DNA from: Brachypterus glaber
Taxonomy: Eukaryota; Arthropoda; Insecta; Coleoptera; Kateretidae
Reading direction: 5' to 3'
NCBI GenBank assembly: GCA_958510825.1
Contig: OY294046.1
Location: 45,551,794 to 45,615,793, forward strand
DNA: 64,000 nucleotides
Both the position numbers and the translations under genes were made by a program. Below are positions 1 to 11,578 of this stretch, piece by piece. The notes under the pieces are model-generated. The model saw only the letters and a list, made by a program, of their open reading frames with translations, made no database searches and had not been told where the DNA came from. Position 1 is the first letter of the stretch, and the number at the start of each line of letters is the position of its first letter.

Positions 1-115
1 GTTAAAATACGACATCAGATTCGGATTCAGCGGCTCAAAATATATAGGGATTGACTAGTCGAGTCCATCGGAGATCCACTTTTCTTTAAATTTTGTGTGG
101 CTGCGTTATCTCTGT
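1..115. repeat. Satellite-like unit, partial
   Basis: This stretch shares wording with the tandem units at 4953-5340: a dinucleotide-poor block with 'cggattcagcg', then 'atata', then 'ttttgtgtggctg' and 'gttatc'. It is cut by the window edge. The similarity is partial and judged by eye. Confidence 0.45.
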
Positions 116-1100
116 AACTAAAAGTCCGATAAAAAAAAGTTTTTTACAAAATTATTTAAATTTTTTTTGAGGAGAATTATATAACAGTAAAAAAAATATA
201 TGTTTCTATTTAAAAAAACAAAGTTAACCTTGAAATGACCTTGAAAACGTAACTATCCGTAAAAAATAAATACGCCTTTTTGTTTCCCCCATTAAAATAA
301 ACAACTTTTATCCGAAATATATATTTTTTTCATAGTATTCGAGATATTTGAAAGTTTCAGGTTAAAAAAAACACTGGGTATATATATTTTTATTTTTTTA
401 TCTTTTATGTACTTTTTAAATGTTTCTTTATTATAAGTACCCCCTTTTATTCTACTAACATATATAAGGCTATGGTCCCGAAAGGGTTAATTTATTTTTG
501 TGAAGATCACAATAAAAATATAGGAGAAATTCCTTTCAAAATGGCGAGCCACACTTTAAATTTGACACCATGCAAGCATTTATATTTAAATCATCCATAC
601 GAATCGTACATACAGATTTTCACGAAAAAAATCTGTATGTCAGTCATTATGTCAGGAAAAAAATGTGACCATGATAACTCGAGAACGGTTTGTGCTAAAT
701 ACTTAAAATTTGGACCATGGGTTTCTTATCCAAAGTTTTTGCTGGGATTATAGTTGGTAATAAATCGTGTATTTTTATTTTTCGAAAAAAAAAATGTAAT
801 AAAACATGTTTTTTAATTTTTTTTGTTGACATCAGTATTTTTATTCTTATCTAATTAGATACTGGCTGTGGGCGACCAACATGTGTTTATGCTAAATTAT
901 TTTTATAAATGATACTGCCCAACCTGACTAATTATTGTATACCCAAACTGTCAGCGTTACTAACAATATTTTATTTTACGAATGATATACGACAGACCTC
1001 TTTTAAAAAAACTATTTGGTGATAGTGTACAGGTATACCAATAACTATAATTAATTTTTATGGCATTATTTACTTGGACCAAACATGAATAACACTCAGA
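116..1100. other. AT-rich stretch without recognisable gene
   Basis: Mostly A/T runs. The only structured part is about 655-765, where 'accatgataactcgagaac' and 'gggtttcttatccaaag' recur almost word for word at about 26955-27015, so that part is a copy of a dispersed repeat. An open frame of 93 codons spans 472-753, but it crosses that repeat and has no recognisable domain, so I do not call it a gene. Confidence 0.5.
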
Positions 1101-1101
1101 T

Positions 1102-1439
1102 CCGGCCTTTGTACGAATCAAAGTGAATCCCCTGTTTCAGGGTGCAAGCCTAGAGGGGCGCCGTCGAGGGCGTTTTTTTCAGCCTCTGCTTTTTTCTTTT
1201 AGCCATAAAGAATTTGGATAAGGGTGTATTTTTCTGTTTTTGGCAAAAACCGTCAGGGACAAAGCTTTTTTTTGGGATGAGGACCTTTTTTTAAGTCATC
1301 AAAAATGTAGGAGGGGTGTCTTCTGTTTTTGGTAAAAACCGTAAGAGGCAAAGCTTTTTTTGGGAGGGGTTATGATTTTGTTTTTGCCAGGGGTGCCAAA
1401 TTCAACGCTTGCTTCAGAGCGCCGTAATACAAAGGCCGG
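1102..1439. mobile_element. Short TIR element with internal repeat
   Basis: The ends are inverted: CCGGCCTTTGTAC at the left and TACAAAGGCCGG at the right. Inside are two copies, about 89 bp apart (from 1221 and 1311), of a module containing 'ctgtttttgg', 'aaaaaccgt' and 'caaagcttttttt'. The same module ('gtccctgagcg', 'aaagctttg') appears three times in inverted orientation at 30400-30625, so this is a dispersed family. Confidence 0.55.
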
Positions 1440-2023
1440 CCGGCCCTGATAACACTGTTGCCAACGAAACAATTTTACAAAAAAAAAATGGTTAAATAAA
1501 TGTAATTTCCACCCGCACAAATTAAAAAAAGAAACAAATTAAAATTTATTTCCATCTATATCTCAAAAACTGATAGACAAAAAAAGGTCCAAGATGTTTT
1601 ACAGGACTAGTTTTTAATTGTGCAAGTAATATACTATGATCATAGAAAAAATTAAAACCTAGAATGATTTTTGACTGTCTGCGCATACTTCTGCATCCTG
1701 ACTAAATGCGTCCTCCATTTTGATTCTAAATGTCCAACATAAAGTAAAAAAAAGTTACGTTTTATGTTGGTAACACTGTGTAACATTATTTTCTTTGTTA
1801 GAGATGTGACTTTTCAACTCACTTCAGTACTCAGTAAAATTTTCTTTTTGTCGTTGTTTTGGTTATATATATAAAAATAAAATAATCGATTTTTTTTTTA
1901 AATTGTTATATTCCATTCAAAAGTTACAAGGTTTACAAACAGAAGGACACACAGGCGAACTGTTTTAAATGTGCCACAAATCCATATATTGAAAAAAAAA
2001 AACACGTTAAAAAATTCTAATTA
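1440..2023. other. No recognisable feature
   Basis: AT-rich sequence with homopolymer runs and short open frames only. I see no domain, repeat end or RNA structure here. Confidence 0.5.
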
Positions 2024-2523
2024 GGGGCTGTCCATATATTACGTAACGCAATTTTTCAAAAAAAATTACCCCCTCCCCCCCTGTGTAACAAACTGTCACA
2101 TTTACCAACACCCCCCCCCACCCCCTGTGTAACGCGTAACATTATAAAAATTGGTTTGGACTTTTTACACTGAGTGTCACATATAACACGTATATTGTTG
2201 TAAGATAACGCAAGAACAGGGCCGTAAGATTTTTTTTTAATATCAATGTCAACAGTTTTTTTACTGGTTACAATATTATTTAAATATGCATAGTTTCGTC
2301 AATTTTTGTGTGAAAAGGGGAACTATGGGCCACTAAATAGTAATTTATGTTGAAATAAAAATACATCTGCCAAGCTTAGGAAATAAACATTAAATTTATT
2401 AAATTCCGTTATGTAACGTTTACCTAGACCCTCCCCCCCCCCCCCTCATCCCTGTCACAAACTGTAACAATTTATCTGACCCCCTCCCCCCCAAGGAGCG
2501 TTACGTAATATATTGACAGCCCC
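2024..2523. mobile_element. 500-bp MITE with TTA target duplication
   Basis: Terminal inverted repeats read GGGGCTGTCCATATATTACG at the left and the complement, ending GACAGCCCC, at the right. Both ends are flanked by TTA (2021-2023 and 2524-2526). A 3-bp TTA/TAA duplication is the usual signature of PIF/Harbinger transposons. The subterminal 'attacgtaacgc' is shared with the smaller elements at 31206, 38555, 40651 and 58116. There is no coding capacity. C-rich runs lie inside both arms. Confidence 0.8.
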
Positions 2524-2593
2524 TTAGTCTATGCCTTTTTAGGTAAATTTTTTGTTTACTCGCTAGTATCTTAAATTTTCTATCCATTTTCTG

Positions 2594-4842
2594 AAAGAGC
2601 TTAGCAGGGTAAGCAGGTAAAAAGTGCCCCAGCCCGATTTGAGCTGAGTATTTGTGCAAAAGTTAGCTCCCATAGAAGTCAGTTAATTCCCAGATTTTCA
2701 GCCCCCAACGACCCCCAGGGGGGTCAGAATTAATTTTTTTAGTTCGACATGAATCATTTTTTTCTCCGGTCCTGCTGATCCGATTGACTTCAAATTTGGA
2801 ATTTAATTTTTTTCATGTGGTAGAACAGTGTCAAAAAAAATAAAAACTGCGTCAGGTACGCATTTGTAATAGTATAGAATTAAGAATATTATTTGGAATA
2901 ATCGAATTTTTATTTAATATAAATAGGTCAAAAATAAATATTGAAAATAAATAACAAGAAATGTTTATTCTAAGAAACCAAGCAAAATTAAAATCATAGT
3001 CAATTGAGGATCATAAAAATTAAAGTGTTAAGTATATACAGGGTGTATTTGAAATAGCGTAGGAAATTTTAACAGGTGATTCTACATGATAAAATATGAC
3101 AAAAAGTTCCTATAAATATATGTCTAAGAATGCGTCATAAGGGAGCTACGCCTCTTTGAAATTGGCTAAAAAAATCGGTTTTTATTTAATAACTCAGGAA
3201 CCCTTTGAGATATATCAACGAGGTTTTGCACGTCAACTAATCCTACCAAGGCCCGTTTTTATGTCTTATTTTCATGTACTTATTTCAACCAGGGGTGTGC
3301 GAAACGGGGGGGACTTATCAGTTTTTTGTCCCAAACTTTTTTCTGTGTAACTTTTTTGCAATTTTATTTTTGAAATATGATTCCTCAGGTCAAAATACAT
3401 AAAAAAGGTAGTCTTGTTGTAATACTGTAGGATTAACCGTTTTTGAGAAAAATTCATTTCAAGGTGAAATTCCACGGTTCGAGGACCAAAAATTAAATAC
3501 TAAAATGTTGAAAACCAAAATTTTAATGATGGAGGGCGAATGCACATTAAAAACTAAGAAAAAAACCTCATATACAGGTACTTCCAAAAATCAATCCTAA
3601 TGGAGCTATGGTCTCCTAAATATGCACCATTTTTAAAGGGCTATGGTAGCTTTAAAAGCGTTTTTTCGACCTACATGTATGGAAACTTTTTTTCTTAGTT
3701 TTTGATGTAGAATAACATTGCATCATTAAAATTTTGGTTTTCGACATTTTAGTATTTAATTTTTTGGTCCTCGAACCGTGAAATTTCACCTTCAAATGAA
3801 CTTTTCTCAAAAACGGTTAATCCTACAGTATTACAACAAGAGTACCTTTTTTATGTATTTTGACCTGAGGAATCATATTTCAAAAATAGAATTGCAAAAA
3901 AGTTACACAGAAAAAAGTTTGGGACAAAAAACTGATAAGGCCCCCCCGTTTCGCACACCCCTGGTTTAAATAAGTACGTGAAAATAACATACAAAGATGG
4001 GCCTTATTAGGATTAATTCACGTGCAAAACCTTGTTAATATATCTCAAAGGGTTCCTGAGTTATTAAATAAAAACCGATTTTTTTAGCCAATTTCAAAGG
4101 GGCGTAGCTCCCTTATGACGCATTCTTAGACATATATTTATAGGAACTTTTTGTCATATTTTATCATGTAGAATCACCTGTTAAAATTTCCTACACTATT
4201 TCAAATACACCCTGTATATACTTTACACTTTAATTTTTATGATCGTCAATTGACTATGATTTTAATTTTGCTTGGTTTCTTAGAATAAACATTTTTTGTT
4301 ATTTATTTTCAATATTTATTTTTGGACCTATCTATATTAAATAAAAATTCGATTATTCCAAATAATATTCTTAATTCTATACTACTATAAATGCGTACCT
4401 GACGCAGTTTTTATTTTTTTTGACACTGTTCTACCACATGAAAAAAATTAAATTTTTGATATGTTTTAGATCGAATACGAATACATAACATAAAAAAAAA
4501 TGGCGGGTGTGTTCGGCCAAAAATGGGCCTTTTCGGCCCTTCAAAAAATACAAGTGATTTTTTTTTATAGGTTAGAATAGTCGCAAATTGACAATATTTT
4601 TTTTGTAGACTATCCCTGTAGTCCTTATTATGTGTTCCAAATTTGAAGTCAATCGGATCAGCAGGACCGGAGAAAAAAATGATTCATGTCGAACTAAAAA
4701 TATTAATTCTGACCCCCCTGGGGGTCGTTGGGGGCTGAAAATCTGGGAATTAACTGACCTCTATGGGAGCTAACTTTTGCACAAATATTCAGCTCAAATC
4801 GGGCTGGGGCACTTTTTACCTGCTTACCCTGCTAAGCTCTTT
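2594..4842. mobile_element. 2.25-kb near-perfect palindrome (foldback element)
   Basis: The left arm starts AAAGAGCTTAGCAGGGTAAG and the right arm ends with its complement. Complementarity continues inward over about 1 kb per arm to a short spacer near 3590-3665. The right arm holds about 170 bp (4455-4630, with 'gtgttcggccaaaaatgggc') that the left arm lacks, so one arm gained or lost sequence. The two arms also translate to near-identical short frames on opposite strands (around 3272-3475 and 3778-3969), which is simply the palindrome and not evidence of a gene. No transposase is present. Confidence 0.85.
3032..4221. mobile_element. Inner TIR element at the palindrome centre
   Basis: Within the larger palindrome, GTATATACAGGGTGTATTTG at the left is matched by its complement at the right (ending CACCCTGTATATAC). 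Subterminal text 'aggtgattctacat' and 'gggagctacg' is shared with the elements at 16894-17630, 19914-20605, 42346-42727 and 49921-50689. It is therefore a member of the ACAGGGTG inverted-repeat family, here about 1.2 kb. Its centre coincides with that of the surrounding palindrome. Confidence 0.7.
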
Positions 4843-4872
4843 GTTCGTTACACTACCATACAAAAAAAATAT

Positions 4873-4898
4873 CTTGCCTGGGGGTCAGACCATGTTTA

Positions 4899-4953
<55 letters not shown>

Positions 4954-5025
4954 CTGACGTGATACGTTATAATAGACGTTGGATTCGGTTTCAACTACCC
5001 GAAAAACATATAATAAACATGGTCT
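4873..5025. repeat. Hairpin with AT microsatellite in its loop
   Basis: The text at 4873-4905 ('gggggtcagaccatgttta') is complementary to 5000-5025 ('aaacatggtctgac'). Between the arms lies an uninterrupted (TA)n run at 4906-4950, about 22 units. The right arm is also the first unit of the tandem repeat that follows. Confidence 0.6.
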
Positions 5026-5340
5026 GACCAGATTTTTTTTGTGTGTGTGGCTGTGTTATCAGATTTTTTAAAGTTATGTCAACAACCTGACATGATAGGG
5101 CAAAATGGACTTCGGATTCGGCTTCAGCGACCCCAAAAACATATAGTAAAACTGGCTTGACCCCCAGGCCAGTACTGTTTTTTATTTTTGTGTGGCTGTG
5201 AAGACTTTTTGAGGTTATGTCAAAAACCTGACGTGATGAGGGTAAAATGGACTTTTTTCAGCGACCACAAAAACATATAATAAAGATGGTCTGATCCCCC
5301 GGCTAGAATTTTTTTCTTTTTGTGTGACTGGGTTATGTTA
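4953..5340. repeat. Tandem repeat, about 133-141 bp, three units
   Basis: Units start with 'cctgacgtgat' or a close variant at 4953, 5086 and 5227. Each carries 'cggattcgg..tcagcgacc', 'aaaacatata', 'atggtctgac' and 'tgtgtggctgtg'. A related unit opens the window at 1-115. The copies are diverged, so the array is old. Confidence 0.65.
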
Positions 5341-6320
5341 TAAGAAGAGTACTTGTTGTTCTATTCATGGCCTCTTTTTCTGTTTATATAAAAATTATTT
5401 CATTGAATCTTTGTTTATGCTTTCTTCTTTCTTCATAAAGCATTTCTATTGATTCAAAATTGATGTTGTTTTTTTTAGATAAACAATTGAAGATATAGAA
5501 CAAGATTTTAAAATTGTTTACTGTTACAAGCTATACAGTCTGCTGGATCTTATTTTGGTTTTTAATATTTTTCGAGATTCAAAGTTGCCAATTTAAAATT
5601 TCATAAAAATTATAGATTTAATTTTCTTTGTTAATTTCTTAAAGAAGAATAATTTTGTATTTTTCTTGAATCATATATTGATATTGATATTGGTTTCTTG
5701 GGTTTTGGTTCTCTTTTTTACAAAAGCTTATTATTCAGGCCCCTAAGTTTTATTTTTGTTGAGAAAGCCTTCAAATGTCTAATTTTTATATAAATAAAAT
5801 GTAAAAAGCTTTTATTTGAAGTTTAATTTGAGAGCCATAAATGCAAGAAACAATTATTAAATAAAAATATAGAAAATTATATCCTGGGTCTCTTGAAAAT
5901 ATTTTTCCCCTTTTTTCAAGTGCTTGTAGAAATATTATCATAGAACCTAAAAGCGTTTATCCAGGCTTGAATTAGAGCGGGGTTTTTACTCTTTAAAATC
6001 GTACAAGAAAAACTGTAATTTTAAATGGTATATTTGATACCAGTTTTAAAATACATCTGAAAACACGTTTTATGCAAACTACATTTTTCTTTGCCACATA
6101 GTGTTTTTGCCGAGTTTTCACGGTTTCTGTACAACTTTCATTTTTGACAGTAATTGCGAATTATTGTAGTATCATAGACGTTCTGTATTTGAAGTTTTTA
6201 GAGGAAAATCCACTGCTATGTATAAGCTCTTCACTGCTTTTGAAAAACTTATCAAAATTAAAATATTACATAATGACAATACGTAACAAAGAAAAATATT
6301 TTTGCATAAAATATGTTTTC
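5341..6320. other. No recognisable feature
   Basis: Nearly 1 kb of AT-rich sequence with short open frames, none longer than about 64 codons or with a recognisable motif. Confidence 0.5.
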
Positions 6321-7559
6321 AAGTCACGGTATTTCTGAAGGATTAATGAGATAAAGTTGCTCTACTGAAAACTCTGATTATGGATCGTGGTAGTTGAAGG
6401 TCTACACATTACAGAGCCCACGGTGGGCTTTAAGCTTACGGAGATGAAAAAATCGAACACCCCATAACTGACAACGGGATATTGTTTCTAATGCTTTCAG
6501 AATTACATGTTCGTTGAGAACAAAATCGTAGGTGTAGTTTTTTATTCCATCAAAAATTAGTATATATGTGAACCAAAAAAATTTCAAATTCAAAAGTTTG
6601 GAGGTTTCACCCCTTAAAATTGTTTATTGGGGTAAGAGTTTCATCCCTAATTTTCAAAATTTTTGAAAAAATCTAGAGGTCGCTCACAGCCATTTTTCAA
6701 AAAATATGTTTGCTTAGCTTTTTTTACTTCTTTTAAGGCCCAAGGATTTTTTATTTAAATCTTTTTAACACGAAATGGTATAAAGGGATGGTAAATTGCT
6801 AATCTCAAAAAAAAATCTGAATTTTTCTTTCAAAATGGCGGAGCTGTGCCCTTTAAAGTTTGAAAATTCACTACATTGCTTGATTTTAGGTCTAATTACA
6901 GTCACAAAAAATTTTTTTTCATTGTCTTCAAACATTGTGCCTGTAGCCCAATATGTCCTCACATAAAAACAACTATATTTTTTTATCGGATATACAGCAC
7001 AGTGGGCTTTAAGCTTACGGAGATGAAAAAATCGAACACCCCATAACTGATAACGCGATTTTTTTTTGAGGTTAGCAATTTACTATCCCTTTATACCGTT
7101 TCGTGTTAAAAAGATTTAAATAAAAAATCCTTGGGCCTTAAAAAAAATAAAAAAAGCTAAGCAAACATATTTTTTGAAAAATGGCTGTAAGCGACCTCTA
7201 GATATTTTCAAAAATTTTGAAAAAAATTAGGGATGAAGCTCATACCCCAATAAACAATTTTAAGGGGTGAAACCTCCAAACTTTTGAATTTGAATTTTTT
7301 TTGGGTCACATATATACTAATTTTTGATGGAATAAAAAACGGCTACACCTACGATTTTGTTCTCAACGAACATGTAATTCTGAAAGCATTAGAAACAATA
7401 TCCCGTTGTCAGTTATGGGGTGTTGGATTTTTTCATCTCCGTAAGCTTAAAGCCCACCGTGGGCTCTGTAATGTGTAGACCTTCAGCTACCACGATCCAT
7501 AATCAGAGTTTTCAGTAGAGCAACTTTATCTCATTAATCCTTCAGGAATACCGTGACTT
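6321..7559. mobile_element. 1.24-kb palindromic foldback element
   Basis: The left arm starts AAGTCACGGTATTTCTGAAG and its complement ends the element. Arms of about 500 bp flank an asymmetric core (roughly 6830-7060). The motif 'aagcttacggagatgaaaaa' occurs three times: direct at about 6432 and 7012, inverted near 7430. The core therefore holds an extra copy of part of the outer arm. No coding capacity. Mirrored open frames near 6402-6593 and 7284-7478 are the same sequence read from both arms. Confidence 0.8.
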
Positions 7560-8036
7560 ATTTTGACAAACACGGGTCTAAATCCAAAATTTAACACTAA
7601 AAAGTAAGGACGACAAATCAAGATTTTTAACTATTTTATTTTTGTAAAAATACTTATAAACCCATGAATATGTTCGAATTCCGAGAATTTTTTTAATATA
7701 AAATTAATAGAATAGAAACAGGTTGTAAATAGAAGTAAAAAGCCCAATTATATAATTACGGTAAATTATTTGTTGTGGTTTTTTTTATTTAATTCGATTA
7801 TAATTCCAAAGTAAATTATAGAAGGCCCATGGTCAAGTAGCCAACTTATCAAAGATTTATAACCTATAAACTGTTCTGAATGTTTTGAAATACCAAGAAT
7901 TTTAACATGCTAGATTTTTTACGTAGAAATTGCAAGACAGCAATTTAACTTTTGTAATGTAAACTTTTTAAATAAATGTATAACTCGCTTATTATTGTTA
8001 GTAGGACAAACAGTTTTATGTAGTTAAATAGTTATT
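7560..8036. other. No recognisable feature
   Basis: AT-rich; nothing recognisable on either strand. Confidence 0.5.
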
Positions 8037-8157
8037 TATGGTACTAGTGGCTAAAGTAAGATATTGCCCACCATATAATGTTTGATCCACGACAGCCGTA
8101 GGCCGAGTGGTTTCATATTTTTGAGTCGACAATATCTAATTACCCACGTGTGCCATA
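8037..8157. mobile_element. Small hairpin MITE, copy 1
   Basis: The ends read TATGGTACTAGTGGCTAAAG and, inverted, 'tacccacgtgtgccata'. The same ends and 'gatattgccca' recur at 41668-41781. The central part differs between the two copies. It is followed in both loci by 'tttatccaat', so the repeat may extend slightly further to the right. Confidence 0.6.
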
Positions 8158-8193
8158 CAAAATTTTATCCAATACATTTGTAATCATAAGAGA

Positions 8194-8499
8194 ATGCGAT
8201 CTTTATTCATGCTTTTTTATGTACACACAATGTTTTATGTCATTATGGCCGCTGAAACAGTAGACGGATACGGTACAAAAAAAAACAATTGCAAGTTTAA
8301 TAGTTTAAAATCACTATTTATTTTACCGCGTGGTGTCGCTTTCAAATTAAAATTGGACTTAAAGGATGAAAATAGTGTTTTTGTCCTTGAGGACATTCCA
8401 AAAGAAGCAAAAGTGGATACTTTAAATACTATACCACACAAATCAAAAGAAAAATACGAACGCGAGTATAAAATTTGTGATAATTATCAAAAATTATAA
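8194..8499 (+). CDS. Hypothetical small secreted protein, 101 codons
   Basis: An ATG-started frame of 101 codons ends in TAA. What is seen: a hydrophobic N-terminus (residues 1-20, MRSLFMLFYVHTMFYVIMAA) resembling a signal peptide, then a charged, lysine- and glutamate-rich remainder with 'LPRGVAFKLKLDL' in the middle. That block vaguely resembles the 'FP.GS.F' segment of the arthropod DM4/DM12 secreted-protein family, in which it follows a signal peptide, but the match is weak and the cysteines expected further on are absent. It could be a first exon, a decayed copy or chance. Amino-acid use is less A/T-driven than in neighbouring frames. A small MITE ends 36 bp upstream, and I see no clear promoter. 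Confidence 0.25.
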   Translation: MRSLFMLFYVHTMFYVIMAAETVDGYGTKKNNCKFNSLKSLFILPRGVAFKLKLDLKDENSVFVLEDIPKEAKVDTLNTIPHKSKEKYEREYKICDNYQKL

Positions 8500-8795
8500 T
8501 TGAAGAAATTTCAATTTTGAGGTTATGACTGCAAGTTTATGGCTTTAAAAATTTCAACATTGTTACTGTTTATTTTAGCCTTTTAGCTCATAAGATCAAT
8601 TTAATCTGATCCCGGGATAAACGCACTCACCCCAATCCCTAAAATTTTATTTTGTGAAAAAACTGCCTTTTCTAAAAGAGTAGGGTAAACATGTTACATG
8701 CGTGCTAGGGGAGACGTTAGACAATTTATAAACAATGAATACAATGTCAATTTCCTTAGGTAAATTGACGACAGTAATCTAATTCTTTATAAAGA
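8500..8795. other. No recognisable feature
   Basis: AT-rich spacer between the ORF and the next inverted-repeat element. Confidence 0.45.
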
Positions 8796-9512
8796 GCGGT
8801 CCAAAAGTCACCCCCCCTTAACTTTTGAACCAGTTGATATATCGACTTCAAATTTGGAACTTTTAAATAAGACAACTTAAACTATCTTTTAGCATATATT
8901 TAATACTTTCAGCTCTTAAAATGTGGACAGGGGGGCATGGAGGCACATTTTTTTAAATGGAAAGGGGGGTCGTGTAATACATCATTTTAAAGCTTATAAA
9001 ATTCTCCATTTAACTCCATATTTTTAAATTTAAAAAAAAAATATTTTGGGTTTAAAATGGGGTTGAAAATGGGTATTAATGTCACAATTCCTCTAAAAAA
9101 AAAACAAATAATTTTTTAAAAATGCCTAATTTCATCATAAAAAAATGTTAATTATACTTTTAAACTAATTTTAGTTGACATAAATAAAAATTTATAATAA
9201 AAAAATTAAAAAATCGAATGTTTTAGCACAAAAAATTGAAAAATCAAAACCGTAAAAAACATTTTTAAAAAATTTAAAAATGTTAGTTTAAATAGAGAAT
9301 TTTATAAGCTTTAAAATGATGTGTAACACGACCCCCCTTTCCATTTAAAAAAATGTTCCCCCATGCCCCCCTGCCCACATTTTAAGAGCTAAAAATATGA
9401 AATATATGCTAAAAGATAGTTTAAGTTGTCTTATTTAAGAGTTCTAAATTTGAAGTCGATATCTCAACTCGTTCAAAAGTTAATAGGAGGGGGGAGGTGA
9501 CTTTTGGACCGC
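8796..9512. mobile_element. 717-bp inverted-repeat MITE
   Basis: The left end GCGGTCCAAAAGTCACCCCC is matched by the inverted right end (ggtgacttttggaccgc). Complementarity extends about 210 bp per arm, including 'aagcttataaaattct'. The centre is A/T-rich. A fragment sharing 'aagcttataaaattctctat' lies at about 31450-31490. The flanks do not show a clear target duplication. Confidence 0.8.
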
Positions 9513-10169
9513 ACTGTATTGATGTATTGGATAAAAGTATTTTAAATTTCCTGCAAAAACAATTTTAATCATGTTTATCTTATGACCATTAGTTTTCGAG
9601 ATATATCCGTTTAAAGATTTTACCACCTGTCGAAAGGGTAACCATAATATCAAGCTGTTGAATATTGAAATCAAGACAAGAAATATACTGTAAAAAATTT
9701 TTTTAGACAAGATAACTGTATTTCTAGTTTTGGAAAATCAAGATATTTAAAATCGAGACAAGAAGTTACATTTCCCGTGAAATATTAGTATTTTATGTAC
9801 CTACACAGTACAGTGTAGTGTGTACCATGTACATTAAATGAACCACATTGTATGTCAGAATCGGAGAAGAAGAAATATCTGATTTATCTATATTTTTTTT
9901 TCAAAATATAAATATAAAATCTGACAAGTACATGTTGGGTTTTATGGAACCGTTAACAAATAAAAAGTAAAACATTCATAGGGGGTTACTTGCCATTCCT
10001 TTGATTTTTCAGAAGGAACAATTTAATTTATTTATTTCTAAAATTTTAACAAACAATATTTAAAATTCAATTGTAGTTTGCAAGGCCGTATTCAGGGGGA
10101 AGATCTGGGGGACCCCCAGTCGATAGTTTCTTTTAGTTTATAACGAACAGTTTATACTTTATTTATACA
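9513..10169. other. No recognisable feature
   Basis: AT-rich with no recognisable domain. A frame of 76 codons on the minus strand overlaps the preceding MITE and is not credible. Confidence 0.45.
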
Positions 10170-10570
10170 TCAAATTCGTAAAAGTTTTCGCCTGCGGCGC
10201 TAGAACTTTCTTGCATTTAAGTGAAACTTTAAATTGTGACACTGTTAAAATTAAAATAGACTATAACATTTGTAAAAATTTTAGGTTATTTTTATTCGAG
10301 TTTGTAAAAAATTTTAAGTTTGTGAAATTTGTAAAAAAAAATCGTTTATGAAATTTGAAATCATACCACTGTTTTTAAATTTAAATAGACCATCACAATT
10401 GTAAAATTTTTCGGCAGCGGCGCTACGCCTATAGGCCCTATAGGGCTTTTTTATTTTTTGTTTTAATTTTTGTTTTTAAAACTGTATTTAAAACTGCAAT
10501 AGATTAAAAAAATGTCAGAAATTAACAGAATTTAAAAAAATAAATTGTAAAAGTTTTCGCCTGCTCCATT
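10170..10570. repeat. Three short dispersed direct repeats
   Basis: The text 'gtaaaagttttcgcctgc' or a close variant, followed in two cases by 'ggcgct', appears at about 10178, 10396 and 10546. The separating text repeats 'tttgtaaaaattttaagttt'. The GC-rich 'gcggcgct' stands out against the AT-rich surroundings. Origin unknown. Confidence 0.45.
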
Positions 10571-11284
10571 TTAATTCTTTTCAAGATTTAGGAAAAAAAA
10601 ATGGCCAAGGGCGAGTCATATTGCAGAAAAGTATCGTTTGAATCCTTTTGAAAGTTGCACTCCTCAAATAGTGTGAAATAGTCCATGTTTATTTTGATAT
10701 GTATGTAAATTCTGTACCGTTAGACGGGATTTTATATCAAATATCATGATCACGAAAATCACGATAATCCTAATTGCTACAAATACTCATAGCGAGTAGA
10801 CAAGCAATGCTAAGCATGATGTTCCATGACTGGCAATGTCAGATCAAGTCAACATCAATGGCGTGCAAAACAAAAGACCTTTTGTTTTACATTAGAAACA
10901 GGAGAGAAATTATAATTTCTCTGGTATACATACAAGAGGCATTTTTCAGGCATGAATTACACATTTAAGATTGAATAGGATTATAGGTCTTTTATTTTTT
11001 AAAGAAACTAAACCTGTGATTTTGAAATGCACCAGAAGCGGCTAGCCGTGTGATTATCCAAAATATTTTCTGTCATTTTTTTGAAATAATATAGCGGCAA
11101 GTATTATTTTGTTGGCAGAAGTATTTACTAAAAATATATGTTCTTTATAAGTACATAAAAAAAATTAATCTCTGCGACACAAAAAGTGACAATTATATAA
11201 AAATCGTGAGTATTTTTATCCCAACATACTGCGTTTCGGCGGAGAATCAAATACTAAATGCTAAATCAATTAAATATTACAGAA
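10571..11284. other. No recognisable feature
   Basis: Low-complexity to unique AT-rich sequence. A 64-codon frame at 10774-10968 has no recognisable motif. Confidence 0.45.
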
Positions 11285-11578
11285 ATATGCATTTGATTAA
11301 TTAATTAAAGTTTATTAATTAAATATTATAAGATAACTATATAAATTACAATAAAACCTAATAAGTAAATACCTACTGTTTTATAAAATGTATATAACTA
11401 AATGCCACGATTTATAAACAAAAACAAAATAAATCAAAACCCACAATGTAAAAAAATTGCAAGCGGTTGCCATAGACCGATTCGTAAAATGTTATATAAA
11501 ATGTTATATAAAACTGTCAGTCTACCAGTATCACTCTGTACGATGGTTAGAAAATAGATTGATGGAATAATAAATAAA
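11285..11578. repeat. Dispersed repeat, copy 1
   Basis: The stretch 11285-11455 ('aaatacctactgtttta', 'aactaaatgccacga') and 11529-11578 ('cactctgtacgatggttag') recur in the same order and orientation at 13740-13880 and 13985-14037, diverged by perhaps a fifth. The two loci are related by duplication or are two copies of one repeat. Confidence 0.55.

Noticed and set aside
3272..3969. Near-identical 63-67 codon peptides on opposite strands
   Set aside because: They are the two arms of one palindrome, not a duplicated gene pair.
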